This document shows positions 48,121 through 61,408 of a DNA stretch of 64,000 bases, piece by piece. A program made the position numbers and the translations under genes. Position 1 is the first letter of the stretch. The number at the start of each line of letters is the position of its first letter. The stretch comes from Euonymus europaeus (lineage: Eukaryota; Streptophyta; Magnoliopsida; Celastrales; Celastraceae), in the NCBI GenBank assembly GCA_963580455.1, contig OY756972.1, positions 9,563,001 through 9,627,000 on the forward strand, written 5' to 3'. Below the pieces are notes generated by a model. The model was not told the origin of the DNA. It did not search any database and was given only the letters and a program-made list of their open reading frames with translations.

Positions 48121-51000
48121 CCTCCATAGAGAGAGTTGAGCAACTTCGGACCATCAAAAGTTGCTCGGGATAGACATTTTATTGTTCTTCTATGTCAAAT
48201 TTTCTGAATATAAGCTTCGTAGATTATTTCGATGCCAAAACACCAACTTTCTATGACAAATGGACAAAATCGTTAAAAGCTCCTCCATAGAGAGAGTTGA
48301 ACAACTTCGGACCATCAAAGTTGCTCGGGATGGACATTTTATTGTTCTTCTATGTCAAATTTTCTGAGTATAAGCTTCATAGATTATTTCGATGCCAAAA
48401 GACAAACTTTGTATGAAAAATGGACAAAATCGTTAAAAGCTCCTCCATAGAGAGAGTTGAGCAACTTCGGACTATAAAAGTTGCTCGGTGTACAATTTTT
48501 ATTGTTCTTATATGTCAAATTTTAAGAGTATAAGCTTCGTAGATTATTTTGATGCCAAAACACCAACTTTCTATGACAAATGGAGAAAACCGTTAAAAGC
48601 TCCTCCATAGAGAGAGTTGAGCAACTTCGGACCATCAAAGTTGCTCGGGATGGACATTTTATTGTTGTTCTATGTCAAAGTTTCTTAATATAAGCTTCGT
48701 AGATTATTTCGATGCCAAAACACCAACTTTCTATGACAAATGGACAAAAGTGTTAAAAGCTCCTCCATAGACAGAGTTGAGCAACTTCGGACCATCAAAG
48801 TTGCTCGGGATGGACATTTTATTGTTCTTCTACGTCAAATTTTCTGAATATAAGCTTCATAGATTATTTCGATGCCAAAAGACAAACTTTCTATGACAAA
48901 TGGACAAAAGTGTTAAAAGCTCCTCCATAGACAGAGTTGAGCAACTTCGGACCATCAAAGTTGCTCGGGATGGACATTTTATTGTTCTTCTATGTCAAAT
49001 TTTCTGAGTATAAGCTTCATAGATTATTTTGATGCCAAAAGACAAACTTTCTATGACAAATGGACAAAATCGTTAAAAGCTCCTCCATAGAGAGAGTTGA
49101 GCAACTTCGGACTATCAAAGTTGCTCGGTGTACACTTTTTATTGTTCTTATATGTCAAATTTTCTGAATATAAGCTTCGTAGATTATTTCGATGCCAAAA
49201 CACCAACTTTCTATGACAAATGAACAAAAACGTTAAAAGCTCCTCCATAGAGAGAGTTGAGCAACTTCGGACTATCAAAGTTGCCCGGTGTACAATTTTT
49301 ATTGTTCTTATATGTCAAATTTTAAGAGTATAAGCTTCGTAGATTATTTCGATGCCAAAACACCAACTTTCTATGACAAATGGACAAAACCGTTAAAAGC
49401 TCCTCCATAGAGAGAGTTGAGCAACTTCGGACCATCAAAGTTGCTCGGTGTACAATTTTTATTGTTCTTATATGTCAAATTTTAAGAGTATAAGCTTCGT
49501 AGATTATTTCGATGCCAAAACACTAACTTTCTATGAAAAAAGGACAAAACCGTTAAAAGCTCCTCCATAGAGAGAGTTGAGCAACTTCGGACCATCAAAG
49601 TTGCTCGGTGTATAATTTTTATTGTTCTTATATGTCAAATTTTAAGAGTATAAGCTTCGTAGATTATTTCGATGCCAAAACACCAACTTTCTATGACAAA
49701 TGGACAAAACCGTTAAAAGCTCCTCCATAGAGAGAGTTGAGCAACTTCGGACCATCAAAGTTGCTCGGTGTACGCTTTTTATTGTTCTTATATGTCAAAT
49801 TTTCTGAATATAAGCTTCGTAGATTATTTTGATGCCAAAACACCAACTTTCTATGACAAATGGACAAACCGTTAAAAGCTCCTCCATAGAGAGAGTTGAG
49901 CAACTTCGGACCATCAAAGTTGCTCGGGATGGACATTTTATTGTTCTTCTATGTCAAATTTTCTGTGTATAAGCTTCATAGATTATTTTGATGCCAAAAG
50001 ACAAACTTTCTAAGACAAATGGACAAAATCGTTAAAAGCTCCTCCATAGAGAGAGTGAGCAACTTCGGACTATCAAAGTTTCTCGGTGTACACTTTTTAT
50101 TGTTCTTATATGTCAAATTTTCTGAATTAAGCTTCGTAGATTATTTCGATGCCAAAACACCAACTTTCTATGACAAATGAACAAAACCGTTAAAAGCTCC
50201 TCCATAGAGAGAGTTGAGCAACTTCGGACTATCAAAGTTGCCCGGTGTACAATTTTTATTGTTCTTATATGTCAAATTTTAAGAGTATAAGCTTCGTAGA
50301 TTATTTCGATGCCAAAACACCAACTTTCTATGACAAATGGACAAAACCGTTAAAAGCTCCTCCATAGAGAGAGTTGAGCAACTTCGGACCATCAAAGTTG
50401 CTCGGTGTACAATTTTTATTGTTCTTATATGTCAAATTTTAAGAGTATAAGCTTCGTAGATTATTTCGATGCCAAAACACCAACTTTCGATGACAAATGG
50501 ACAAAACCGTTAAAAGCTCCTCCATAGAGAGAGTTGAGCAACTTCGGACCGTCAAAAGTTGCTCGGGATAGACATTTTATTGTTCTTCTATGTCAAATTT
50601 TCTGAATATAAGCTTCGTACATTATTTCGATGCCAAAACACCAACTTTCTATGACAAATGGACAAAACCGTTAAAAGCTCCTCCATAGAGAGAGTTGAGC
50701 AACTTCGGACCATCAAAGTTTCTCGGGATAGACATTTTATTGTTCTTCTATGTCAAATTTTTTGAGTATACGCTTCATAGATTATTTCGAAGCCAAAACA
50801 CCAATTTTCTAAGACAAAATGATAAAACCGTTAAAAGATCCTCCATGGAGAGAGTTGAGCAACTTCGGACAATCAAAGTTGCTCGGTGTACAATTTTTAT
50901 TGTTCTTATATGTCAAATTTTAAGAGTATAAGCTTCGTAGATAATTTCGATGCCAAAACACCAACTTTCTATGACAAATGGACAAAACCGTTAAAAGCTC
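48121..51000 (+). repeat. 14-monomer HOR, copy 2, rearranged to 18 monomers (~2,879 bp)
   Basis: The same start mark (cggaccatcaaaagttgctc) occurs at about 45,906, 48,147 and 51,026, so this copy is four monomers longer than copy 1. It lacks the T-run monomer pair: after gtatgaaaaatgg (about 48,412) it jumps to ctataaaagttgctcgg (about 48,472). It has gained a repeat of the gacagagttgagc monomer (about 48,769 and 48,929) and a second pass through the gtgtacgcttttt to aatgaacaaaacc monomers (about 49,700-50,190). It reads like unequal exchange between misaligned copies. Confidence 0.8.
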
Positions 51001-53500
51001 CTCCATAGAGAGAGTTGAGCAACTTCGGACCATCAAAAGTTGCTCGGGATAGACATTTTATTGTTCTTCTATGTCAAATTTTCTGAATATAAGCTTCATA
51101 GATTATTTCGATGCCAAAACACCAACTTTCTATGACAAATGGACAAAACCGTTAAAAGCTCCTCCATAGAGAGAGTTGAACAACTTCGGACCATCAAAGT
51201 TGCTCGGGATGGACATTTTATTGTTCTTCTATGTCAAATTTTCTGAGTATAAGCTTCATAGATTATTTCGATGCCAAAAGACAAACTTTGTATGAAAAAT
51301 GGACAAAATCGTTAAAAGCTCCTCCATAGAGAGAGTTGAGCAACTTCGGACCATCAAAGTTCCTCGGTGTACACTTTTTATTTTTTTTATATGTCAAATT
51401 TTCTGAATATAAGCTTCGTAGATTATTTCGATGCCAAAACACCAACTTTCTATGACGAATGGACAAAACCGTTAAAACTTCCTCCATAGAGAGACTTGAG
51501 CAACTTCGGACTATAAAAGTTGCTCGGTGTACAATTTTTATTGTTCTTATATGTCAAATTTTAAGAGTATAAACTTCGTAGATTATTTTGATGCCAAAAC
51601 ACCAACTTTCTATGACAAATGGAGAAAACTGTTAAAAGCTCCTCCATAGAGAGAGTTGAGCAACTTCGGACCATCAAAGTTGCTCGGGATGGACATTTTA
51701 TTGTTGTTCTATGTCAAAGTTTCTTAATATAAGCTTCGTAGATTATTTCGATGCCAAAACACCAACTTTCTATGACAAATGGACAAAAGTGTTAAAAGCT
51801 CCTCCATAGACAGAGTTGAGCAACTTCGGACCATCAAAGTTGCTCGGGATGGACATTTTATTGTTCTTCTACGTCAAATTTTCTGAATATAAGCTTCATA
51901 GATTATTTCGATGCCAAAAGACAAACTTTCTATGACAAATGGACAAAATCGTTAAAAGCTCCTCCATAGAGAGAGTTGAGCAACTTCGGACCATCAAAGT
52001 TGCTCGGTGTACGCTTTTTATTGTTCTTATATGTCAAATTTTCTGAATATAAGCTTCGTAGATTATTTTGATGCCAAAACACCAACTTTCTATGACAAAT
52101 GGACAAAACCGTTAAAAGCTCCTCCATAGAGAGAGTTGAGCAACTTCGGACCATCAAAGTTGCTCGGGATGGACATTTTATTGTTCTTCTATGTCAAATT
52201 TTCTGTGTATAAGCTTCATAGATTATTTTGATGCCAAAAGACAAACTTTCTAAGACAAATGGACAAAATCGTTAAAAGCTCCTACATAGAGAGAGTGAGC
52301 AACTTCGGACTATCAAAGTTTCTCGTTGTACACTTTTTATTGTTCTTATATGTCAAATTTTCTGAATATAAGCTTCGTAGATTATTTCGATGCCAAAACA
52401 CCAACTTTCTATGACAAATGAACAAAACCGTTAAAAGCTCCTCCATAGAGAGAGTTGAGCAACTTCGGACTATCAAAGTTGCCCGGTGTACAATTTTTAT
52501 TGTTCTTATATGTCAAATTTTAAGAGTATAAGCTTCGTAGATTATTTCGATGCCAAAACACCAACTTTCTATGACAAATGGACAAAACCGTTAAAAGCTC
52601 CTCCATAGAGAGAGTTGACCAACTTCGGACCATCAAAGTTGCTCGGTGTACAATTTTTATTGTTCTTATATGTCAAATTTTAAGAGTATAAGCTTCGTAG
52701 ATTATTTCGATGCCAAAACACCAACTTTCGATGACAAATGGACAAAACCGTTAAAAGCTCCTCCATAGAGAGAGTTGAGCAACTTCGGACCGTCAAAAGT
52801 TGCTCGGGATAGACATTTTATTGTTCTTCTATGTCAAATTTTCTGAATATAAGCTTCGTACATTATTTCGATGCCAAAACACCAACTTTCTATGACAAAT
52901 GGACAAAACCGTTAAAAGCTCCTCCATAGAGAGAGTTGAGCAACTTCGGACCATCAAAGTTTCTCGGGATAGACATTTTATTGTTCTTCTATGTCAAATT
53001 TTTTGAGTATACGCTTCATAGATTATTTCGAAGCCAAAACACCAATTTTCTAAGACAAAATGATAAAACCGTTAAAAGATCCTCCATGGAGAGAGTTGAG
53101 CAACTTCGGACAATCAAAGTTGCTCGATGTACAATTTTTATTGTTCTTATATGTCAAATTTTAAGAGTATAAGCTTCGTAGATAATTTCGATGCCAAAAC
53201 ACCAACTTTCTATGACAAATGGACAAAACCGTTAAAAGCTCCTCCATAGAGAGAGTTGAGCAACTTCGGACCATCAAAGTTGCTCGGTGTACACTTTTTA
53301 CTGTTTTTATATGTCAAATTTTATGACTATAAGCTTCTTAGACTATTTCGATGCCAAAACACCAACTTTCTATGACAAATGGACAAAACCGTTAAAAGCT
53401 CATCTATAGAGAGAGTTGACAGGTTCGGACAACCGAAGTTTCTCGGAGTATACTTTTTACTATTCTTCCATATCAAATTTTACGAGTATAGGCTTGCTAG
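51001..53500 (+). repeat. 14-monomer HOR, copy 3 (2,239 bp core)
   Basis: Copy 3 is aligned with copy 1 by a 5,120-bp offset up to about 53,270, and with copy 4 by a 2,239-bp offset from 51,262 on. It ends in a fused monomer at about 53,500: an A-type tacgagtataggcttgctag runs straight into the C-type attatttcgatgccaaaag that normally follows gagtataagcttcatag. That fusion marks the boundary at which the unit was duplicated. Confidence 0.85.
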
Positions 53501-55739
53501 ATTATTTCGATGCCAAAAGACAAACTTTGTATGAAAAATGGACAAAATCGTTAAAAGCTCCTCCATAGAGAGAGTTGAGCAACTTCGGACCATCAAAGTT
53601 GCTCGGTGTACACTTTTTATTTTTTTTATATGTCAAATTTTCTGAATATAAGCTTCGTAGATTATTTCGATGCCAAAACACCAACTTTCTATGACGAATG
53701 GACAAAACCGTTAAAACTTCCTCCATAGAGAGAGTTGAGCAACTTCGGACTATAAAAGTTGCTCGGTGTACAATTTTTATTGTTCTTATATGTCAAATTT
53801 TAAGAGTATAAACTTCGTAGATTATTTTGATGCCAAAACACCAACTTTCTATGACAAATGGAGAAAACCGTTAAAAGCTCCTCCATAGAGAGAGTTGAGC
53901 AACTTCGGACCATCAAAGTTGCTCGGGATGGACATTTTATTGTTGTTCTATGTCAAAGTTTCTTAATATAAGCTTCGTAGATTATTTCGATGCCAAAACA
54001 CCAACTTTCTATGACAAATGGACAAAAGTGTTAAAAGCTCCTCCATAGACAGAGTTGAGCAACTTCGGACCATCAAAGTTGCTCGGGATGGACATTTTAT
54101 TGTTCTTCTACGTCAAATTTTCTGAATATAAGCTTCATAGATTATTTCGATGCCAAAAGACAAACTTTCTATGACAAATGGACAAAATCGTTAAAAGCTC
54201 CTCCATAGAGAGAGTTGAGCAACTTCGGACCATCAAAGTTGCTCGGTGTACGCTTTTTATTGTTCTTATATGTCAAATTTTCTGAATATAAGCTTCGTAG
54301 ATTATTTTGATGCCAAAACACCAACTTTCTATGACAAATGGACAAAACCGTTAAAAGCTCCTCCATAGAGAGAGTTGAGCAACTTCGGACCATCAAAGTT
54401 GCTCGGGATGGACATTTTATTGTTCTTCTATGTCAAATTTTCTGTGTATAAGCTTCATAGATTATTTTGATGCCAAAAGACAAACTTTCTAAGACAAATG
54501 GACAAAATCGTTAAAAGCTCCTACATAGAGAGAGTGAGCAACTTCGGACTATCAAAGTTTCTCGTTGTACACTTTTTATTGTTCTTATATGTCAAATTTT
54601 CTGAATATAAGCTTCGTAGATTATTTCGATGCCAAAACACCAACTTTCTATGACAAATGAACAAAACCGTTAAAAGCTCCTCCATAGAGAGAGTTGAGCA
54701 ACTTCGGACTATCAAAGTTGCCCGGTGTACAATTTTTATTGTTCTTATATGTCAAATTTTAAGAGTATAAGCTTCGTAGATTATTTCGATGCCAAAACAC
54801 CAACTTTCTATGACAAATGGACAAAACCGTTAAAAGCTCCTCCATAGAGAGAGTTGAGCAACTTCGGACCATCAAAGTTGCTCGGTGTACAATTTTTATT
54901 GTTCTTATATGTCAAATTTTAAGAGTATAAGCTTCGTAGATTATTTCGATGCCAAAACACCAACTTTCGATGACAAATGAACAAAACCGTTAAAAGCTCC
55001 TCCATAGAGAGAGTTGAGCAACTTCGGACCGTCAAAAGTTGCTCGGGATAGACATTTTATTGTTCTTCTATGTCAAATTTTCTGAATATAAGCTTCGTAC
55101 ATTATTTTGATGCCAAAACACCAACTTTCTATGACAAATGGACAAAACCGTTAAAAGCTCCTCCATAGAGAGAGTTGAGCAACTTCGGACCATCAAAGTT
55201 TCTCGGGATAGACATTTTATTGTTCTTCTATGTCAAATTTTTTGAGTATACGCTTCATAGATTATTTCGAAGCCAAAACACCAATTTTCTAAGACAAAAT
55301 GATAAAACCGTTAAAAGATCCTCCATGGAGAGAGTTGAGCAACTTCGGACAATCAAAGTTGCTCGATGTACAATTTTTATTGTTCTTATATGTCAAATTT
55401 TAAGAGTATAAGCTTCGTAGATAATTTCGATGCCAAAACACCAACTTTCTATGACAAATGGACAAAACCGTTAAAAGCTCCTCCATAGAGAGAGTTGAGC
55501 AACTTCGGACCATCAAAGTTGCTCGGTGTACACTTTTTACTGTTTTTATATGTCAAATTTTATGACTATAAGCTTCTTAGACTATTTCGATGCCAAAACA
55601 CCAACTTTCTATGACAAATGGACAAAACCGTTAAAAGCTCATCTATAGAGAGAGTTGACAGGTTCGGACAACCGAAGTTTCTCGGAGTATACTTTTTACT
55701 ATTCTTCCATATCAAATTTTACGAGTATAGGCTTGCTAG
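53501..55739 (+). repeat. 14-monomer HOR, copy 4 (2,239 bp)
   Basis: A near-identical tandem copy of 51,262-53,500, carrying the same T-run, aacttcctcc, gagagagtgagc and ctcgttgtacac marks. Like copy 3 it includes tctatagagagagttgacag (two bases short). It ends at ggcttgctag, where the neighbouring sequence (aatattttcataccaaacac) continues the A-type monomer instead of jumping back. Confidence 0.85.
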
Positions 55740-58700
55740 AATATTTTCATACCAAACACCAACTTTCTATGACAAATGGACGAAACCGTTAAAAGCTCCT
55801 CCATAGAGAGAGTTGAGCAACTTCGGACTATCAAAGTTGTCTTGGATAGACTTTTTATTGTACTTCTACGTCAAATTTTACGAGTATAGGCTTCCTAGAT
55901 TATTTCGATGCCAAAACACCAACTTTCTATGACAAATGGACAAAACCGTTAAAAGCTCCTCCATAGAGAGAGTTGAACAACTTCGGACCATCAAAGTTGC
56001 TCGGGATGGACATTTTATTGTTCTTCTATGTCAAATTTTCTGAGTATAAGCTTCATAGATTATTTCGATGCCAAAAGACAAACTTTGTATGACAAATGGA
56101 CAAAATCGTTAAAAGCTCCTACATAGAGAGAGTTGAGCAACTTCGGACTATCAAAGTTGCTCGGTGTACACTTTTTATTGTTTTTATATGTCAAATTTTC
56201 TGAATATAAGCTTGGTAGATTATTTCGATGCCAAAACACCAACTTTCTATGACGAATGGACAAAACCGTTAAAAGCTCCTCCATAGAGAGAGTTGAGCAA
56301 CTTCGGACTATAAAAGTTGCTCGGTGTACAATTTTTATTGTTCTTATATGTCAAATTTTAAGAGTATAAGCTTCGTAGATTATTTCGATGCCAAAACACG
56401 AACTTTCTATGACAAATGGAGAAAACCGTTAAAAGCTCCTCCATAGAGAGAGTTGAGCAACTTCGGACCATCAAAGTTGCTCGGGATGGACATTTTATTG
56501 TTCTTCTATGTCAAAGTTTCTGAATATAAGCTTCGTAGATTATTTCGATCCCAAAACACCAACTTTCATTGACAAATGGACAAAAGTGTTAAAAGCTCAT
56601 CCATAGACAGAGTTGAGCAACTTCTGACCATCAAAGTTGCTCGGGATGGACATTTTATTGTTCTTCTATGTCAAATTTTCTGAGTATAAGCTTCATAGAT
56701 TATTTCGATGCCAAAAGACAAATTTTCTATGACAAATGGACAAAATCGTTAAAAGCTCCTCCATAGAGAGAGTTGAGCAACTTCGGACCATCAAAGTTGC
56801 TCGGTGTACGCTTTTTATTGTTCTTATATGTCAAATTTTCTGAATATAAGCTTCGTAGATTATTTTGATGCCAAAACACCAACTTTCTATGACAAATGGA
56901 CAAAACCGTTAAAAGCTCCTCCATAGAGAGAGTTGAGCAACTTCGGACCATCAAAGTTGCTCGGGATGGACATTTTATTGTTCTTCTATGTCAAATTTTC
57001 TGAGTATAAGCTTCATAGATTATTTTGATGCCAAAAGACAAACTTTCTATGACAAATGGACAAAATCGTTAAGAGCTCCTCCATAGAGAGAGTTGAGCAA
57101 CTTCGGACTATCAAAGTTGCTCGGTGTACACTTTTTATTGTTCTTATATGTCAAATTTTCTGAATATAAGCTTCGTAGATTATTTCGATGCCAAAACACC
57201 AACTTTCTATGACAAATGGACAAAACCGTTAAAAGCTCCTCCATAGAGAGAGTTGAGCAACTTCGGACTATCAAAGTTGCCCGGTGTACAATTTTTATTG
57301 TTCTTATATGTCAAATTTTAAGAGTATAAGCTTCGTAGATTATTTCGATGCCAAAACACCAACTTTCTATTACAAATGGACAAAACCGTTAAAAGCTCCT
57401 CCATAGAGAGAGTTGAGCAACTTCGGACCATCGAAGTTGCTCGGTGTACAATTTTTATTGTTCTTATATGTCAAATTTTAAGAGTATAAGCTTCGTAGAT
57501 TATTTCGATGCCAAAACACCAACTTTCTATGAAAAATGGACAAAACCGTTAAAAGCTCCTCCATAGAGAGAGTTGAGCAACTTCGGACCGTCAAAAGTTG
57601 CTCGGGATAGACATTTTATTGTTCTTCTATGTCAAATTTTCTGAATATAAGCTTCGTAGATAATTTCGATGCCAAAACACCAACTTTCTATGACAAATGG
57701 ACAAAACCGTTAAAAGCTCCTCCATAGAGAGAGTTGAGCAACTTCGGACCATCAAAGTTGCTCGGTGTACACTTTTTACTGTTTTTATATGTCAAATTTT
57801 ATGACTATAAGCTTCTTAGACTATTTCGATGCCAAAACACCAACTTTCTATGAAAAATGGACAAAACCGTTAAAAGCTTCTCTATAGAGAGAGTTGAGCA
57901 GGTTCGGACAACCAAAGTTTCTCGGAGTATACTTTTTACTATTCTTCCATATCAAATTTTACAAGTATAGGCTTGCTAGATTATTTCCATACCAAACACC
58001 AACTTTCTATGACAAATGGACGAAACCGTTAAAAGCTCCTCCATAGAGAGAGTTGAGCAACTTCGGACTATCAAAGTTGCTCTGGATAGACTTTTTATTG
58101 TTCTTCTATGTCAAATTTTATGAGTATAGGCTTCCTAGATTATTTCGATGCCAAAACAGCAACTTTCTATGAGAAATGGACAAAACCGTTAAAAGCTCCT
58201 CTATAGAGAGAGTTGAGCAACTTCGGACCGTCAAAATTGCTCGGTATACAATTTTTATTGTTCTTATATTTCAAATTTTACGAGTATAAGCTTCATAGAT
58301 TATTTCGATGCCAGAACAACAACTTTCTATGACAAATGGACGAAACCGTTAAAAGCTCCTCTATAGAGAAAGTTGAGCAACTTTGGACTACCAAAGTTAC
58401 TTGGGATAGACTTTTTATTGTTCTTTTATGTCAAATTTTACGAGTATAAGCTTCCTAGATTATTTCGATGCCAAAACACCAAGTTTCTATGACAAATGGA
58501 CAAAACCGTTAAAAGCTCCTCCATAGAGAGAATTGAGCAACTTCGGACCGTCAAAAGTTGCTCGGGATAGACATTTTATTGTTCTTCTATGTCAAATTTT
58601 TTGAATATAAGCTTCGTAGATTTTTTCGATGCCAAAACACCAACTTTCTATGACAAATGGACAAAACCATTAAAAGCTCCTCCATAGAGAGAGTTGAGCA

Positions 58701-58992
58701 ACTTCGGACCATCAAAGTTGCTCGGTGTACAATTTTTATTGTTCTTATATGCCAAATTTTAAGAGTATAAGCTTCGTAGATTATTTCGATGCCAAAACAC
58801 CAACTTTCTATGACAAATGGACAAAACCGTTAAAAGCTCCTCCATAGAGAGAGTTGAGCAACTTCAGACCGTCAAAAGTTGCTCGGGATAGACATTTTAT
58901 TGTTCTTCTATGTCAAATTTTCTGAATATAAGCTTCGTAGATTATTTCGATGCGAAAACACCAACTTTCTATGACAAATGGACAAAACCGTT
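55740..58992 (+). repeat. Mixed C- and A-type satellite up to the LTR insertion
   Basis: About 20 monomers. The first part repeats the order seen in the 1,918-bp HOR (gatcccaaaacacc at about 56,548, gtgtacgctttttattg at about 56,804). From about 57,880 to 58,530, four consecutive A-type monomers appear (ttacgagtataagcttcc, gatgccagaacaacaac). C-type monomers with ccgtcaaaagttgctcggg follow. The last monomer is interrupted within gttaaaag by the element at 58,998. Confidence 0.82.
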
Positions 58993-58997
58993 AAAAG
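58993..58997. other. Target-site duplication, left copy (AAAAG)
   Basis: AAAAG directly precedes the TG that opens the inserted element. The same five bases directly follow its terminal CA. In uninterrupted monomers the sequence is gttaaaagctcctcc, so removing the element and one AAAAG restores a normal monomer exactly. A 5-bp duplication is the usual footprint of LTR-retrotransposon integrase. Confidence 0.92.
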
Positions 58998-59764
58998 TGA
59001 AATCACTAGGTTAACACAAGAGGGGGGGTTGAATTGTGTTTTAAAAAACTAAGTATAAACCCCAAGTACAAAACCACAACCTAAAAACTCACAAATGATT
59101 AAGGCAATGTCAAGAATGCAAATCTGCGCACTAATCGTGTAAATGTAATTTGTCCTAGCAATTCAACTCGGAATGTAACGAAATTGGATATGCAATATTA
59201 CAACACCTCAATGAACACTATATCAAAAATTCAGCTTAAAATTCAAAGTCTAACTATATGAACAATTCACGGACAGATTGGTATTCTGGAAAATTAAAAT
59301 TCAAAAGTATACCTAGAATTCAATAATCACAAGTTGTTCAACCACAAGCAATATCCCAACAAGCAATGGCAGCAAGCAACACCCTAATATCAACTTCTAA
59401 GGCACACAAATCACCAATAACACCAATAGAATGATAATAAAAAACAAGTCACTACAAGGCAGCAAGTTTAACACACAAACAAGCAAGGAAATCAAAATAG
59501 TGTGCACAAGGATATATAGTGGTTCGGTGCTCACACCTACATCCACTACCTAAGCCCTCAAGCTTAGGATTTCCCAATCCACTAAAGGATATATGTGGTT
59601 TTGCAAGTTCACCACAAACTTAGGGTTTCCAAGAACACCCCAAACTTGTACACCAACAAGGTTTGAAGCTAACCTTAAACTTTCACACACCTCTCAAAGG
59701 TAATGCCCTCAAAAGGGACTTTTACAAGTATTTGGATTTTGGTTCTCTCAAGATTAGCTCTAGG

Positions 59765-59772
59765 CTATATAT
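59765..59772 (-). promoter_or_regulatory. Possible TATA box of the LTR
   Basis: The plus strand reads CTATATAT here, giving ATATATAG on the minus strand, the orientation proposed for the element. It lies about 1.6 kb from the minus-strand start of the LTR. A second TATA-like site, gatatatagtgg, lies at 59,511-59,522. Either could have been the retrotransposon promoter core; the AT-rich context makes chance matches likely. Confidence 0.3.
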
Positions 59773-61395
59773 GGTTGGAGAACACTCAAATTCACAAGAT
59801 GTTGCTCAAATGGGTTTGGAATCAAATGTGTAGCAAACACTCTTGTAATCTCACACAAAGCTCACAAAAGATCAAGAATAGGTTTAGGTGAAGCTTTGTT
59901 GAAGAACTCTCAAGAACACACCAAGAGTACCCAAGGGTAGAAAGATTTTGGGGTGGTTCAAGGAGTTTTTGGATCTCTCTTTCAAATAGGAAGATGATGG
60001 CTTGAATGTAGTCAAAGTGGTAGCAAGAGATCGCAAGGAAGAAGCTTGAATCAAGAAGATGAAGTTGAGAGCAAGTAAGCTTGAACACTTAGAAAAAAAT
60101 CTGCAAATGCTTCTTCACAAACCTAGACGTTGCTGCCCCCTATTGTTCATTCCAAACAAAACACAATCTTAGCCATTGGATCAACACCACTTCAAATCTT
60201 GGCCTTTCAAATTCAATAAAATCTGGACCCTTCTTTAATTCAACCACTCTAATCCCAGCCTTTCTTTAATTCAAACACTCCAAACCAATCCTTCAAAAAT
60301 AATGCCGTTGGCATCATTTTGTCAAGAGTTGTCATTTTGAGTTGCACCTTGTTTGGATCAATCAAATGAGTCTTCTTCATGAAGCAACTCTCTCTCAAGG
60401 AATGGCAAACAAGTCCATCTTAAATTCTGGAAATATTACAGCTGTATGTCATCTTGTCTCTCCATTGTCTCTTCCTTGTCTCCATAGTGCAAATGTTAGG
60501 CACACTACCAACCAAGTATTTCAAACTTGTATTCCCTCTACTTTGTTGACTCCAAAACAAATAATAAAGCTTCTAGAAGTTCTTGAGTTAATCCTCCAGC
60601 AATACTAACACAAGGCACACGGCTGGAACCATTTCTTGCACACAAAATGTCAAACTTGAACCAAGTAGGGTTGACCATGTCCAAACTTGTCTAAATGAGC
60701 TTCAAATCATGATGCACAAATTTTCTCAATAGAATCAGCTTCATGATACTTCAAATAGGCTCATGATGATCAGTTGATTAAGCCTACAAAAAGAATAGAT
60801 GACAAAACATCCCATTTTTGCTTGTAAGCTCAAAGAGCTTCAATGCTAGCACTTAGGTTAATCAACATGTTATAAGCTTAATAAAATTCAAGTAAGCACA
60901 TGATAAATCATTTCATATATAACTGAATGTGAATACAAAATTTCACTTATAACTGAGGTCATTTGGTCATTCAATTTGATCATGCAAAGCTCAACTAGCC
61001 CAGTTTAATGACTACACAGGTGAATTTATTTCAACAGATAAATTGAACCTGATAAACTTAAAATTGACCTGACACTATTTGACAATTAAAAATTTCAGAG
61101 TGTCTTAAATAATTTTCAGAACAAGAATCAAGTCAATCAGAGCTCATATGAATAAGTTATGAATGTTCAACCAACGTGTGCGCAGTGTGATGTTGTGACA
61201 GATTTTAGCATCGAAAAATAAGTCAGTCCAGATTCATCCAATTTATATCAAACATGATCAAACATGATTCCAAAGATATATATAATGAAGCTTAAATCAG
61301 TAGATATAATTCATTTCATGATTTATCCAAATTCATCCAAAGTTAAGCACAATCAAATAGTCCAATATGTATTTTTGCATCAAAACACAAATGTA

Positions 61396-61408
61396 GGACC
61401 TATGGTCC
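61396..61408. other. Short inverted repeat at the LTR end
   Basis: GGACC and GGTCC flank the trinucleotide TAT, four bases from the terminal CA. It gives a 5-bp stem close to the end recognised by integrase. It is short, and may be no more than a local feature of this LTR family. Confidence 0.5.

Larger units (their letters stand above)
1..58992 (+). repeat. Tandem satellite array, ~160-bp monomer (left part)
   Basis: An uninterrupted head-to-tail array, about 370 copies, with every monomer in the same orientation. Taking ctcctccatagagagag as the start, a monomer then runs through ttgagcaacttcgga, caaagttgctcgg, a T-rich stretch (acaatttttattgttctt), tatgtcaaatttta, tataagcttc, gattatttcgatgcc, aaaacaccaactttc, tatgacaaatggaca and aaaccgttaaaag. 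Most copies are 160 bp. Copies with gccaaacacc are 159 bp, and copies with caaaagttgctcggg are 161 bp. Most carry one HindIII site (AAGCTT). There are no genes, tRNAs or rRNAs. The size and organisation are typical of plant (peri)centromeric or other heterochromatic satellites, but the location cannot be proved from sequence. I cannot match it to a named satellite family from memory. Confidence 0.97.

Noticed and set aside
1..58992. CRISPR-like array, because of evenly spaced repeats
   Set aside because: The whole 160-bp unit is repeated, not a short repeat with unique spacers. There are no cas genes, and the sequence context is eukaryotic satellite.
59022..59028. G-run near the left end of the element as a polypurine tract for plus-strand priming
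   Set aside because: It lies inside the element, 24 bases from an end that is fixed by the target-site duplication. It is therefore part of the LTR rather than next to it, and the inferred orientation places it near the 3' end of the LTR.
60342..60608. 88-codon plus-strand frame in the LTR, and frames at 59,703-59,891 (+) and 59,822-60,088 (-)
   Set aside because: They are short, overlapping and on both strands of an AT-rich LTR. I recognise no retroviral or host protein family in them, and LTRs normally do not code for protein.
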